From Planctomycetaceae bacterium (GTDB lineage Bacteria; Planctomycetota; Planctomycetia; Planctomycetales; Planctomycetaceae): a stretch of DNA of 20,323 nucleotides. Both the position numbers and the translations under genes were made by a program. The stretch lies in NCBI GenBank assembly GCA_003445035.1, contig DLVV01000201.1, positions 1-20,323 of the forward strand. Reading direction: 5' to 3'. Shown piece by piece: positions 6,332 to 14,190 of the stretch. Every line of letters starts with the position of its first letter. Within the stretch, counting starts at the first letter, position 1. The notes beneath the pieces are model-generated. The model saw only the letters and a list, made by a program, of their open reading frames with translations, did no database searches and was not told the origin of the DNA.

Positions 6332-7069
6332 ATGTTCCCGCGTACCCTCTCGATGGGACTGGCGCTCCTGTCGCTCTCGGCCATCACCCTGCAATCTGCC
6401 GACCCCGACAAGAAACCGGCCTTCAAGTCGGTGAAACCCGAATCCCGCAAGGCGGACTGGTGGACCAAGCGGCACGACAAGAAACTGGCCGACCTCAAGG
6501 CGCAGAAGACTGTTGACCTGCTGATGATCGGCGACTCGATCACACACGGCTGGGAAAACCGCGGGAAGGCAGCCTGGTCAGAATTCTACGCCAAGCGGAA
6601 TGCCTTCAACATCGGTTACAGCGGTGACCGCACCGAGCACGTGATCTGGCGGTTGCAGCACGGCGAGATCGACGGGATCGCACCCAAGCTCGCCGTGATC
6701 ATGATCGGTACCAACAACACCGGTCACCGCCAGGATCCTCCCGAACAAACCGCTGCGGGCATCAAGAAGATCCTCGACGTGCTCAAGAAGAAACTCCCCA
6801 AGACCAGGGTCCTGCTGCTGGCTGTCTTTCCCCGTGGAGCAACCACCGACGACAAGCTCAGGAAGATCAACGACGGGATCAACAAGAGCATCCGGGCCTT
6901 CGCTGATGGAAAGCGCGTTCACTTCCTGGACATCAACGCCACCTTCCTCGACGACGACGGCAAACTGCCGAAGTCGGTGATGCCCGACCTGCTGCACCCC
7001 AACGAGAAGGGCTACCAGATGTGGGCCGCCGCGCAGGAACCGATGATCAAGAAGCTGTTGGCCGAGTGA
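6332..7069 (+). CDS. Secreted GDSL/SGNH esterase, PAF-acetylhydrolase-like
   Basis: A 245-residue protein with a signal peptide at residues 1-22 ([16 protein letters not shown]). The SGNH hydrolase blocks are present in order: block [11 protein letters not shown] with nucleophile Ser69, the block II region [16 protein letters not shown] (~93-108), block III IGTNN (125-129), and block [11 protein letters not shown] with Asp219 and His222. This arrangement is that of the platelet-activating-factor acetylhydrolase beta/gamma-like branch, often annotated as sialate O-acetylesterase-like in planctomycetes; the likely reaction is deacetylation of a carbohydrate or lipid ester in the periplasm. The ATG at 6332 is chosen for its ribosome site (GGAG, 6 nt away) and clean signal peptide; an ATG at 6320 is in frame. 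It converges with the acyltransferase gene, 12 bp apart. Confidence 0.9.
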   Translation: MFPRTLSMGLALLSLSAITLQSADPDKKPAFKSVKPESRKADWWTKRHDKKLADLKAQKTVDLLMIGDSITHGWENRGKAAWSEFYAKRNAFNIGYSGDRTEHVIWRLQHGEIDGIAPKLAVIMIGTNNTGHRQDPPEQTAAGIKKILDVLKKKLPKTRVLLLAVFPRGATTDDKLRKINDGINKSIRAFADGKRVHFLDINATFLDDDGKLPKSVMPDLLHPNEKGYQMWAAAQEPMIKKLLAE

Positions 7070-7081
7070 TCCGGTCGGCGG

Positions 7082-8308
7082 CTAGCCTTCGACGGAACGC
7101 GGCGGCACCAGTTCGAAGCTGCGTTCGGGGAGTTGAACCGAGTCAAGCAGCGACTGGACCCGCTCCTCGATGAGTTGGGTCAACTCCGATGCCGCGTCCC
7201 GCTTCTTTTCCTTGGGCACCGTGATCGGTTCTCCCAGCACCACCACGGCACGGCGGCGAGCCCGCACCGTCGCCGTCGCCCGTTTGAGAATGTCCTCCTC
7301 GAACTTGTCGAGCGTCTCGGCCAGCCGATCGATGCTGGGATGCTCGGCAACGTAGTCGCCCGGGTAGCTGTACAACTGGGCACACAGGTAGCAGTCGTCG
7401 AGATCGTCGGCACACCGGCGATACTCCTCGTCCGCCTCGTCCACCTCGGTGATCGCCGAGATCGCCCGTTGCCGCCCCTGCTTGATCCTCTCGGGAATCG
7501 TCTTTCCCTCGACCGAGATCTCGTACCTCTCCTCAACCCGTTTCAACACGCCGTCGGTCAGAAATGCGATCCGCTCGGGCACCGGGCCCTGCCGAGCCTC
7601 CCCGAGAAACTCCAGTTCCTTCAGGGCCAACATGCCTTCAGCAACACGGTAGAGCCGCTCGGACATCGGCTGCTCCGGCGTCGGCCTCCAGAACAACGCT
7701 TCCTCCACATCGTCCATCAACTCCAGAAGCGATGGCAGCGGATCCTCGACGTAGTAGTACCGCAGTCCGCAGGGGACGATCACCACGTCGCGGTCGGCCT
7801 TGCGGGCAGCCATCACCGCCAGTGCCGTCGGTCCCTCCCGAAACAGAGTCACCCGTTCGTTACAGTGGTAGACCTCTCCTTCCGGAAAGATCACCAGCGG
7901 TTCCTTGCGATTCTGCAGCACGTCGAGGGCCTGCTGCATCGCCTGGCGATCGGTTCCCTCTCGATCGACGCTGAAGCACCCGTGCATTCTGAGGAACGCG
8001 CGTCGGATGGGGTTGACGAGCCCCAGCACCTGCCAGGCGCCCATGAAATACAGCGGGCTGCCGAATTTCTCGGCCGCCGCGTAGACGATCATCGGGTCAC
8101 CGTGAACCGAGTGGTTCGGGGTGATCAGGACTCCGTTCCCGGCATCCAGCGCTCGGCGAACATGTTCGTCCCCCCGCACCTCGACCTCCGAGATCCGTGG
8201 GCCCTGGCTGATAATCATCCGTCGCAACCAGCCGGAAAGCCGCACTCCCAGTGGGCTGAGTTGTGGCCCCCACCATCTCGGTGGCTTCTCGAATCGTGTC
8301 CGGTCCAC
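7082..8308 (-). CDS. PlsC-like 1-acylglycerol-3-phosphate acyltransferase family protein
   Basis: A 408-residue protein starting at a GTG with ribosome site GGGAG 7 nt upstream. The acyltransferase motifs are clear: NHSVHGD with His66 and Asp71 (the H-x4-D catalytic pair), FSVDREG (112-118), and FPEGE (141-145) for glycerophosphate binding. The family moves an acyl chain to a glycerol phosphate or similar acceptor at the membrane. Typical PlsC proteins are about 240 residues; here a C-terminal region of about 200 residues follows (helical, charged, with AVVVLGEPITVP near 370), seen in multi-domain acyltransferases of this kind but not recognisable to me as a named domain. No strong transmembrane helix is evident, so it may be peripheral. 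Substrate not determinable. The MBL-fold gene lies upstream on the same strand, 114 bp away. Confidence 0.85.
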   Translation of the reverse strand: MDRTRFEKPPRWWGPQLSPLGVRLSGWLRRMIISQGPRISEVEVRGDEHVRRALDAGNGVLITPNHSVHGDPMIVYAAAEKFGSPLYFMGAWQVLGLVNPIRRAFLRMHGCFSVDREGTDRQAMQQALDVLQNRKEPLVIFPEGEVYHCNERVTLFREGPTALAVMAARKADRDVVIVPCGLRYYYVEDPLPSLLELMDDVEEALFWRPTPEQPMSERLYRVAEGMLALKELEFLGEARQGPVPERIAFLTDGVLKRVEERYEISVEGKTIPERIKQGRQRAISAITEVDEADEEYRRCADDLDDCYLCAQLYSYPGDYVAEHPSIDRLAETLDKFEEDILKRATATVRARRRAVVVLGEPITVPKEKKRDAASELTQLIEERVQSLLDSVQLPERSFELVPPRSVEG

Positions 8309-8341
8309 CGTTCTTCTCCCGAAAACCAGGAAAATCGTGAC

Positions 8342-8362
8342 TCGGGAAAACTCATTTCCCGA
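8342..8362. repeat. Short inverted repeat between the MBL-fold and PlsC-like genes
   Basis: TCGGGAAA-ACTCA-TTTCCCGA is a perfect 8-bp inverted repeat about 35 bp upstream of the PlsC-like start. It lacks a T-run, so it may be an operator or an mRNA leader hairpin. No function can be assigned from sequence. Confidence 0.35.
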
Positions 8363-8388
8363 TCAGCGATGTCTCACAATACGGAGGA

Positions 8389-8422
8389 CAAAAACCGATT
8401 GCGAATCCGATCACGATTTCGC
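8389..8422 (-). terminator. Weak intrinsic-terminator-like hairpin after the MBL-fold gene
   Basis: Directly after the stop codon the minus strand reads GCGAA-A-TCG ... CGG-A-TTCGC, an 8-bp stem with one mismatch and a short loop, followed six bases later by five T. It is weaker than the terminator at 6220-6258, so read-through to the PlsC-like gene is possible. Confidence 0.35.
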
Positions 8423-9181
8423 TCAGAACGAATACGTCGTTCCCGGTCGTCCCACCTCCAGCCCGTCGCAGCCCAGTGCATCGATCTCGGCCACCAATTC
8501 GTCCCGGTTCGAAGGTTTCAGGTGCACCGCGATTGCCGGCACCGTACGCCCAATCTTCTCGAGTTGCCGGGCGGATCCACTGGGCGTGAGGTGTCCGGAA
8601 ACCTCAGCCAGTTCGCTCTGCGACTCGGGAAAACTGGCCTCGATCAATACCCCCGCCAGGTTGTCTCGCGCCGCCGCCCGCTCCCAGATCAGGTCCGTGT
8701 CTCTCGTGTCGGTGGCCACGACCACCGTACGGTCCGATTCACTCACCAGGTACCCGTAGGTCGGCACGACATGGTCCACCGGAATCGCCACCACTTCGAT
8801 CCCGGCGACATTGACCGGCTGATCGACCGGCAACTCGTGAAACTCGACCAGGCACGATTCCTCGGTGGAGAGGCGTTCGAGATCGGGCCAGAAACGGTCG
8901 TTGAACAGTTCGCCGCGGACCATCTCGATCACATCGGCCGGTGCGTGGATGCGGGCCGGCGCCACACCCAACTGCAACCGGTTGACCACGTACATGGGCA
9001 ACGAGGCGACGTGGTCGGCATGCACGTGGGTCACCACGACATCGCCGACGCGGTCCTGTAGACCGATTTTGGCCATGCCCAGACAGCCGGCGTCGACGGC
9101 CAGACGGTCGTTGACAACGTAGGTCGTGGCCATCTGTAACAGTGGATCACCGAAGCACGATTCGAGGAACTGGATTTTCAT
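8423..9181 (-). CDS. Metallo-beta-lactamase-fold hydrolase, RNase Z/class II cyclic phosphodiesterase-like
   Basis: A 252-residue single-domain protein. The metal-binding motif is T51-H-V-H-A-D-H57, and further likely ligands are His137 (PVDHVVPTYGY), Asp158 (VVVATDTRD) and a late His (AVHLKP, His220). GHLTPSGSARQL (196-207) with HLKPSNRDEL resembles the C-terminal part of class II cyclic-nucleotide phosphodiesterases and RNase Z-type proteins, so phosphodiester hydrolysis with two zinc ions in the cytoplasm is the likely chemistry. There is no signal peptide. The exosite arm of true RNase Z is not evident, making tRNA 3' processing less likely. The ATG at 9181 is preferred over an upstream in-frame start at 9220 because the MKIQFLESCFGDP start matches the first beta-strand of the fold; its ribosome site is poor. 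Confidence 0.83.
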   Translation of the reverse strand: MKIQFLESCFGDPLLQMATTYVVNDRLAVDAGCLGMAKIGLQDRVGDVVVTHVHADHVASLPMYVVNRLQLGVAPARIHAPADVIEMVRGELFNDRFWPDLERLSTEESCLVEFHELPVDQPVNVAGIEVVAIPVDHVVPTYGYLVSESDRTVVVATDTRDTDLIWERAAARDNLAGVLIEASFPESQSELAEVSGHLTPSGSARQLEKIGRTVPAIAVHLKPSNRDELVAEIDALGCDGLEVGRPGTTYSF

Positions 9182-9329
9182 TCGGTCCGGCTCGATTGTC
9201 TGAATGGGCTCACAGACCAATCACATCAGTGTGTCCCTTAAACTGCAGACCCTCAATAGTGGATTGCCGAGAACGGATCAACGACAATCACCAGTCCGAA
9301 CTCCTTCCTGATTCCTCGACCCATTCGCC

Positions 9330-10451
9330 ATGATTATCACCGACGTTGAGACGCTTCACCTGAGACTCCCGAACGTGGCCGAGATCGCCGACGGAACCCA
9401 GGATGTGCTGGTCGTCCGTATCCACACCGACACCGGTAACACGGGCATCGGGGAAGTGACCAGCCAGTCGTATGTCTGCCAGGCCATCTTCGAAGCACCA
9501 CGATCGGCCGAGCGGCGGCACGGGTTGGCCGAGATCCTGGTCGGGCAGGAGGTCGACGATGTCGATCGACTGTGGCAGAGAATGTACTACAACACGAACC
9601 GGTACGGTCGCCGCGGTGCGGCGATCCACGCCATCAGTGGTGCCGACATCGCGCTGTGGGACCTGCTCGGCCAGGCCCGCGGCGTCCCCGTCTCCGAACT
9701 GCTGGGCGGTGCCCGCAGGTCAACCGTCCGGGCCTACGCCAGCCTGCTGTTCGGCGAGACGCCCGAAGAGACCGCCCGCCTGGCGACCGAGGCGGTCGGG
9801 CAGGGACTCACCGCAGCGAAGTTCGGCTGGGAGGTCTTCGGAAAGGATCCCCAGACAGACGAGGCCCACACACGAGCGGCCCGCGAAGCGCTCGGAGACG
9901 ACCGCGACCTGATGATTGACGTGGGCTGCAAGTGGGACGCCGGGACGGCCCTGGAACGTGCGCGGCTTCTGGAACCCTACCGGCTGACCTGGATGGAGGA
10001 GCCCCTTTCGCAGGATGACCGCCGCGGCTACGCCGAACTGTGTGCCGAGTCTCCGGTGCCAATCGCCGCCGGTGAGGGCGACGTGACGCTGTACGACTTC
10101 GAGGACCTTGTCGAACGCGGCCTTCACGTCGTCCAGCCCGACGTGGCCTTCTGCGGCGGCCTGACCGTCTGTCGGGACATCGGGCGATTGTGTGCCGAGC
10201 AGGGCCGCCGCGCCGTCCCTCACTGCTTCAGCACCGGGATCAACCTGGCTGCCAGCCTTCACTGGGCGGCGTCGATGGACAACGGAGACCTGGTCGAATA
10301 CTGCTTGAGACCCTCACCGCTGATGAGACGACTGGTGTCCAACTTGCCGCCACTGGTCGACGGTCGCGTCCCCGTTCCCGACGCTCCCGGACTCGGCGTG
10401 GAACTCGACGAGGACGTCATCGCCGAATTCCTGGTCGCCCGCGACAACTAG
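9330..10451 (+). CDS. Enolase-superfamily (mandelate racemase/muconate lactonizing) enzyme, probable sugar-acid dehydratase
   Basis: A 373-residue cytoplasmic protein of normal length for the superfamily. The N-terminal capping domain (1-125) leads to HAISGADIALWDLLGQ (100-115), the family hallmark. The barrel carries metal ligands Asp197 (LMIDVG), Glu223/224 (WMEEPL) and Glu249 (AAGEGD). A His-Asp dyad is suggested by Asp271 (VQPDVAFCGG) and His298 (VPHCFSTG), as in mandelate racemase-type enzymes. The second-strand catalytic motif, usually K-x-K, is K164-F-G-W, so only one lysine remains. Such enzymes abstract the alpha-proton of a carboxylate and often dehydrate acid sugars. The substrate cannot be read from sequence. 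It converges with the nucleotidyltransferase gene, the two stop codons overlapping by 4 bp. No ribosome site is evident. Confidence 0.9.
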   Translation: MIITDVETLHLRLPNVAEIADGTQDVLVVRIHTDTGNTGIGEVTSQSYVCQAIFEAPRSAERRHGLAEILVGQEVDDVDRLWQRMYYNTNRYGRRGAAIHAISGADIALWDLLGQARGVPVSELLGGARRSTVRAYASLLFGETPEETARLATEAVGQGLTAAKFGWEVFGKDPQTDEAHTRAAREALGDDRDLMIDVGCKWDAGTALERARLLEPYRLTWMEEPLSQDDRRGYAELCAESPVPIAAGEGDVTLYDFEDLVERGLHVVQPDVAFCGGLTVCRDIGRLCAEQGRRAVPHCFSTGINLAASLHWAASMDNGDLVEYCLRPSPLMRRLVSNLPPLVDGRVPVPDAPGLGVELDEDVIAEFLVARDN

Positions 10452-11080
10452 CCTTCCTGCTCGTCCATTCGCCGACGCAACGCCTCGTACTGCTCGGGCG
10501 TGTCCAGGTCCAGCAGCACCTCCGGCCGGTCCAACTCGACCTCCTCGACCGCCTCACCGCACCGAGCCACCAGCCAGTTCAGGCCGCTGTCATCCGGGAT
10601 GGACGCAACCTCCGAGGCCAACTCGACGCCGAACACCGTCGGGTGTCCTCGCCGGCCGTCGTGGGTCGGCACCAGCACCGGTGGCCGGTTCACCGACCAG
10701 GCTTCGGCCACCCGCCCGACCAGGTCGGCATCGAGCACCGGATGGTCGGCCGGTACCAGCATCCACCCGTCGATCTCGCCGGCTCCCCACCGCTTCCGCA
10801 TCTCGTCGATGCCCCACCCGACACTGGCTTTCATGTCCGGAGGGGGCTCGGGGGCACGGACCACCACGGCACCGGCCGCCGCGGCCGCTTCGGCCAACAC
10901 CGTATCGTCGGGTCGTACGACCACCAGCACGTCGAGCACCGACGGATGATCGAACGCCTCAACCAGCCGGGCAATCACCGGGCGATCCCCCAGAGGCAAC
11001 AACAGCTTCGGCTGACCCATCCGGCGACTGTGGCCGGCGGCCGGAACAATCACCACCAGTCTGGCCATGTTGCCGCTCAT
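10448..11080 (-). CDS. MobA/MocA-like nucleotidyltransferase
   Basis: A 210-residue Rossmann-like NTP transferase. The nucleotide-binding loop is PAAGHSRRMGQPKLLLPLG (13-31), with the Gly-rich segment and Lys25 expected for this family. A metal-binding PADHP motif lies at 110-114 (Asp112), and GRRGHPTVFG matches the MocA/MobA substrate region. MocA-type enzymes attach CMP to molybdopterin; MobA attaches GMP; related proteins activate other small molecules, so the exact reaction is open. No molybdenum cofactor genes are in the window. It may be the last gene of the minus-strand run from cobA-hemD (60 bp after the neighbouring gene). A second ATG at 11068 gives a start MARLVVIVPAAG that fits the family equally well. 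Confidence 0.82.
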   Translation of the reverse strand: MSGNMARLVVIVPAAGHSRRMGQPKLLLPLGDRPVIARLVEAFDHPSVLDVLVVVRPDDTVLAEAAAAAGAVVVRAPEPPPDMKASVGWGIDEMRKRWGAGEIDGWMLVPADHPVLDADLVGRVAEAWSVNRPPVLVPTHDGRRGHPTVFGVELASEVASIPDDSGLNWLVARCGEAVEEVELDRPEVLLDLDTPEQYEALRRRMDEQEG

Positions 11081-11140
11081 TCCCCGTCGACACTACGCAC
11101 TGCCTGTCGTCGTCTCAACCGAATCCGGACGCGGCCGGAG

Positions 11141-11701
11141 TCAATTGGCCCGAGTCAGCGGCGGCATCTCCTTGTGGGACAGCGGGTGGAACCGACGGAC
11201 CTTGATGATCCGCCACTCGTCGGCCTCCTTCCGCCAGGTCAACGACCACATCGTCGGCTGGCGTCCGACAGATCCGTAGCCGGCGATGTTCAACGACACG
11301 TTGGCGCGGAATCGGGTCTCGCCACGGGTGCTGTTGGAGGTCAGAGACGTCTCCAGTGTGGTCACCCGAATCCTGTCCTCGAAGGTGACCAACCGCAGGC
11401 CGGCGGTGGCCATCACCTTGAGCGAGGGTTCGGAGTTGGAGAAGAAGTCGAAGACGCCGGCGAACTCCTCGTCCTTGTCCTGGACCGCATCGCGGAAATC
11501 CAGCACACGGGCGGTGAGACGTTCCTTTTCGGTGACGATCCGGCGTTCGAGTTCCCAGACGCCGGTGGCCAGCAGCACCACGAGGGCCGCAGCCACCAGC
11601 AGTCGTTTGTCTTGACGGGTCCACCACGACACAACCAGCCCGACGAAGACGACCGACAGCCCAACGATCAGCGGCCAGGGATTCTCCGTCAACAGCCACA
11701 T
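11141..11701 (-). CDS. Membrane protein with two N-terminal helices and an NTF2-like C-terminal domain
   Basis: A 186-residue protein from the ATG at 11701; a GTG four codons earlier is also possible. Two hydrophobic helices (about residues 9-27 and 34-49) are followed by a soluble part of ~135 residues. It begins with a helix rich in charge (ELERRIVTEKERLTARVLDFRDAVQDKD), then alternating strands including FRANVSLNIAG and MWSLTWRKEADEWRIIKVR. The pattern of helix, conical beta-sheet and W-R-I-I-K-V ending resembles the NTF2/SnoaL-like fold; this is fold-level inference. It would face the cytoplasm or periplasm depending on topology. It follows the HTTM gene by 70 bp on the same strand, suggesting linked expression. 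The function is unknown. Confidence 0.75.
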   Translation of the reverse strand: MWLLTENPWPLIVGLSVVFVGLVVSWWTRQDKRLLVAAALVVLLATGVWELERRIVTEKERLTARVLDFRDAVQDKDEEFAGVFDFFSNSEPSLKVMATAGLRLVTFEDRIRVTTLETSLTSNSTRGETRFRANVSLNIAGYGSVGRQPTMWSLTWRKEADEWRIIKVRRFHPLSHKEMPPLTRAN

Positions 11702-11770
11702 CGCTCGAGTCACTCCACCGGGACACTTCGCACGACGGCACGCCCGTCGGAAGTCTACGCCCGGCCAACG

Positions 11771-13294
11771 TCAGTTGGCAACAGGCGCCGGCGGGACGGT
11801 CTCCGCGGCCGGCTCCAGCACGATCCGTCGCCTGGCGACTTCCTGGCCTCCGCATCGAACCACCAGCGCGTACTCACCGGGCGCCAACGCGTCGTGCAGC
11901 ACGTACAGAAAATTGGCGCGAAACGCTTCGCGGGGAACCACCTGGTGGACCCGGTCCAGCAACCTGTTGTCGCTGTCGTGCAGGTTGCATTCGATCGTCA
12001 GGTCCGGGTGTGGCGGGTTCAGTGTGCACTGGGCAAACAACTTCTCACCCTGGCGAAATGTCCTCTTGTGCCCGACCACGTACCCGCCGACCAGCATTTC
12101 TCCCATTTCCAGCGAATGCACCAGGTCCTCGGGCCGGATGACCGGGTTGCTCTCCAGCATCGCTTCAACACGAGCGGGATCGATCTGGACCAGCTCGTGA
12201 GCCCCTTCGGGACGACGGAGTCCGTAGGGGTCGAGCTGGTGTTCCAGTTCGACGCCCAGCACGGCCGCGACCAGCAGTGTGGCCGGAAAGGCCAGTGCCA
12301 GGCGTTGATGCCAGACAGGGGCCAGCGGAGCGATTTTCGAATCGCTTCTCCTCCGGAACCGCGCCAGCCGATCGCGCCAGCGAGCCACATCCTCGGCATT
12401 GATGAACGCCAGGTAGGTGGTCATCGAAACCAGCGGGAAGATGAACAGGCCCAGCGTCTGTCGGGTGCCCATGTGGAACCCCACACCCAGCAGCAGCATG
12501 ATCCAGCGACCATGCCCCCGCCAGGCCACGAACACAAACAGGATCTCCCAGACGACACTGATGTAGGCCATCGTGACCACTACCACGGGATAGAGCGTCA
12601 ACTGCTCGCCCATCGGGTTGGAATTGTTCACGTCGGTCATCAGCCAGAACCGGAGCTGGTCGCCGCTGAAGAAGGTCGGGGTGTGAATCTTGGTGATCGC
12701 CGCCCCCAGGTAGATCAGGCCGATCAGCAACTGCATCAGTCGCCGCGGCCAGGCCGGAAACCGCGGAGGTACAGCCGGTGGTGTCGTACCGCGTCGAGCC
12801 AGCCACGCATCGACACTCCACACCGCCCCGCAATGAGAGAAGCTGAGCAACAGCAGCACGTGGGATGCGATCACCGAATACTTGGTGAATGTGCTCAGGC
12901 AATCGAGCATGTTCAGGTGGGTGTAGATCACCAGGCAGCCGATGACCGAGATCCGTGTCCGCCAGCCGATCATCGTCGTCACCAGCAACACGACCAGCAG
13001 CGTCATCAGCATCACCGCCACGGTGCCCGACGGCACCGGCAGCATGTTGAAGTACCCGTAGTTGTCGGCCAGCGGCGCGGAGGCGCCATCCGTCGAGAAG
13101 AACTCGCGAGCGTGAGGCCACCGCCGAAGCACCACGAAAAGCAGAATCGGCGGCAACGCCATCCGGCACAGCGCCAACCCGTAAGGCACCTCCTCGGCGA
13201 GGAAGAACTCTCGCACCGAGCTCCGCAGTCCCCGGCGGGGGACTCGCAGCGCGTCGGCAGCCGTCTGGTTCAGTTCGGGGGCCGGGTCAGCCAT
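11771..13294 (-). CDS. HTTM-domain (vitamin K-dependent gamma-carboxylase-like) membrane protein
   Basis: A 507-residue multi-pass membrane protein. Helices appear at about 41-57, 91-110, 115-130, 138-153, 186-201, 234-256 and 264-297, with a further one at 332-350. Family hallmarks of HTTM (horizontally transferred transmembrane domain, homologous to gamma-glutamyl carboxylase) include FFSTDG (65-70), IYLGAAITKIH with Lys202 where the carboxylase active-site lysine lies in the Y-x-x-A-G-x-x-K pattern, FWL, and a helix containing GFHMGT (His274). The last ~155 residues form a soluble part with strand-like segments (LFAQCTLNPPHPDLTIECNL, PGEYALVVRCGG). Carboxylation is not proven for bacterial members. 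It starts 48 bp after the neighbouring unknown membrane protein. The ATG at 13294 has no clear ribosome site. Confidence 0.88.
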   Translation of the reverse strand: MADPAPELNQTAADALRVPRRGLRSSVREFFLAEEVPYGLALCRMALPPILLFVVLRRWPHAREFFSTDGASAPLADNYGYFNMLPVPSGTVAVMLMTLLVVLLVTTMIGWRTRISVIGCLVIYTHLNMLDCLSTFTKYSVIASHVLLLLSFSHCGAVWSVDAWLARRGTTPPAVPPRFPAWPRRLMQLLIGLIYLGAAITKIHTPTFFSGDQLRFWLMTDVNNSNPMGEQLTLYPVVVVTMAYISVVWEILFVFVAWRGHGRWIMLLLGVGFHMGTRQTLGLFIFPLVSMTTYLAFINAEDVARWRDRLARFRRRSDSKIAPLAPVWHQRLALAFPATLLVAAVLGVELEHQLDPYGLRRPEGAHELVQIDPARVEAMLESNPVIRPEDLVHSLEMGEMLVGGYVVGHKRTFRQGEKLFAQCTLNPPHPDLTIECNLHDSDNRLLDRVHQVVPREAFRANFLYVLHDALAPGEYALVVRCGGQEVARRRIVLEPAAETVPPAPVAN

Positions 13295-13342
13295 GGATTT
13301 TTGCGGGAGACTGGAAGAGCGGACGAGAGAAAATCACGAATC

Positions 13343-14089
13343 TCACTGGGCCAGCGGAGCGCGTTCGAAATCGGCGGGAGGGAACAGAGACGGAGAACTG
13401 CCACCGCCCAGCGACGGGATCAGTCCCGAGGTCCGGCCGTCCAGTGGCCGCATCGTGGAACGGATCTCAGACGACAGCCCGGCCGAATTCGAATCGGGGT
13501 GCGACGGCAACGGCTGGGCCGACACCACCAGTTGGTTCTGGCGATCCAGCCACGACGGGAACCGCCTGACTATGGTCCCACAGGGGGCCATCACCTGCCT
13601 GAGCTGAAAGTAGCTGTGCTTTTGACGAGCCTCGTCGAAGAAGTGGGTCCAGACCGAGTCGGGAAGGTTGTATTTCTTGGCCCAGTACTCCTCGATCACC
13701 AGCAGCCTCCGCATCGGCTTCGCCCGGGTGTGTTCCAGGCAGTTCCGGACGATGTCGCTCGAGTGGTTCAGGAAGGGGTCGTAGTGGTGACGGGTGAGAT
13801 CACCGAACGGTGTGAATTTCGTCCACGGACCGGGAGCCAATTCGTAGTATTTCCCGTCCTCTCCCTCGCCAATGATGTGCAGGCGGTTGGCGTAAGCCGA
13901 CCAGCCACAGAACATGTCCCAGACGACGAAGTACATCGCCGGATGCGAGGCGGTGTTGAAGTTCAGGGTGTGGCAGACGATGCCGTAGCCGAGCGAGCCA
14001 AGGTAGGAGACGATGACCATCGAAACGGCCCACAACTTGATGCGGCCGAGCCAGCCCCTGGCACCGCTGTCCACATCGTTCGCACCCAT
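13343..14089 (-). CDS. Unknown membrane protein next to the HTTM gene
   Basis: A 248-residue protein. The ATG at 14089 is chosen because AGGA stands 8 nt upstream; a TTG at 14110 is the alternative. A hydrophobic helix (residues ~17-38, LWAVSMVIVSYLGSLGYG) is followed by a Trp- and aromatic-rich segment (YFVVWDMFCGWSAYANRLHIIGEGEDGKYYEL, given here as YFVVWDMFCGW then GEGEDGKYYEL), PWTKFTPFGDL, and helices ending in EEYWAKKYNLPDSVW. The C-terminal ~60 residues are low complexity, Ser/Pro/Gly-rich. I recognise no named domain. In its position immediately before HTTM, with 48 bp between genes, it may be an accessory to that protein. Function not assigned. Confidence 0.75.
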   Translation of the reverse strand: MGANDVDSGARGWLGRIKLWAVSMVIVSYLGSLGYGIVCHTLNFNTASHPAMYFVVWDMFCGWSAYANRLHIIGEGEDGKYYELAPGPWTKFTPFGDLTRHHYDPFLNHSSDIVRNCLEHTRAKPMRRLLVIEEYWAKKYNLPDSVWTHFFDEARQKHSYFQLRQVMAPCGTIVRRFPSWLDRQNQLVVSAQPLPSHPDSNSAGLSSEIRSTMRPLDGRTSGLIPSLGGGSSPSLFPPADFERAPLAQ

Positions 14090-14190
14090 CCTTGGGATCC
14101 TGCCTGGCAAGAGAATCAGGTCGCCGCCGGCGGACTATCGTTCTCAGTCGCCGAAGCGTCAAGATGAGCCTGTCTGCGGATCCGTGTGGA

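Noticed and set aside
7133..9061. Open frame of 642 codons on the plus strand
   Set aside because: Antisense to the PlsC-like and MBL-fold genes, both of which have full catalytic motifs; the shadow has none.
10190..14167. Open frame of 1325 codons on the plus strand
   Set aside because: It runs antisense to four genes on the minus strand that have recognisable domains or membrane helices. Its translation is rich in R, H, Q, P and G with no domain, as expected for a shadow frame in GC-rich DNA.
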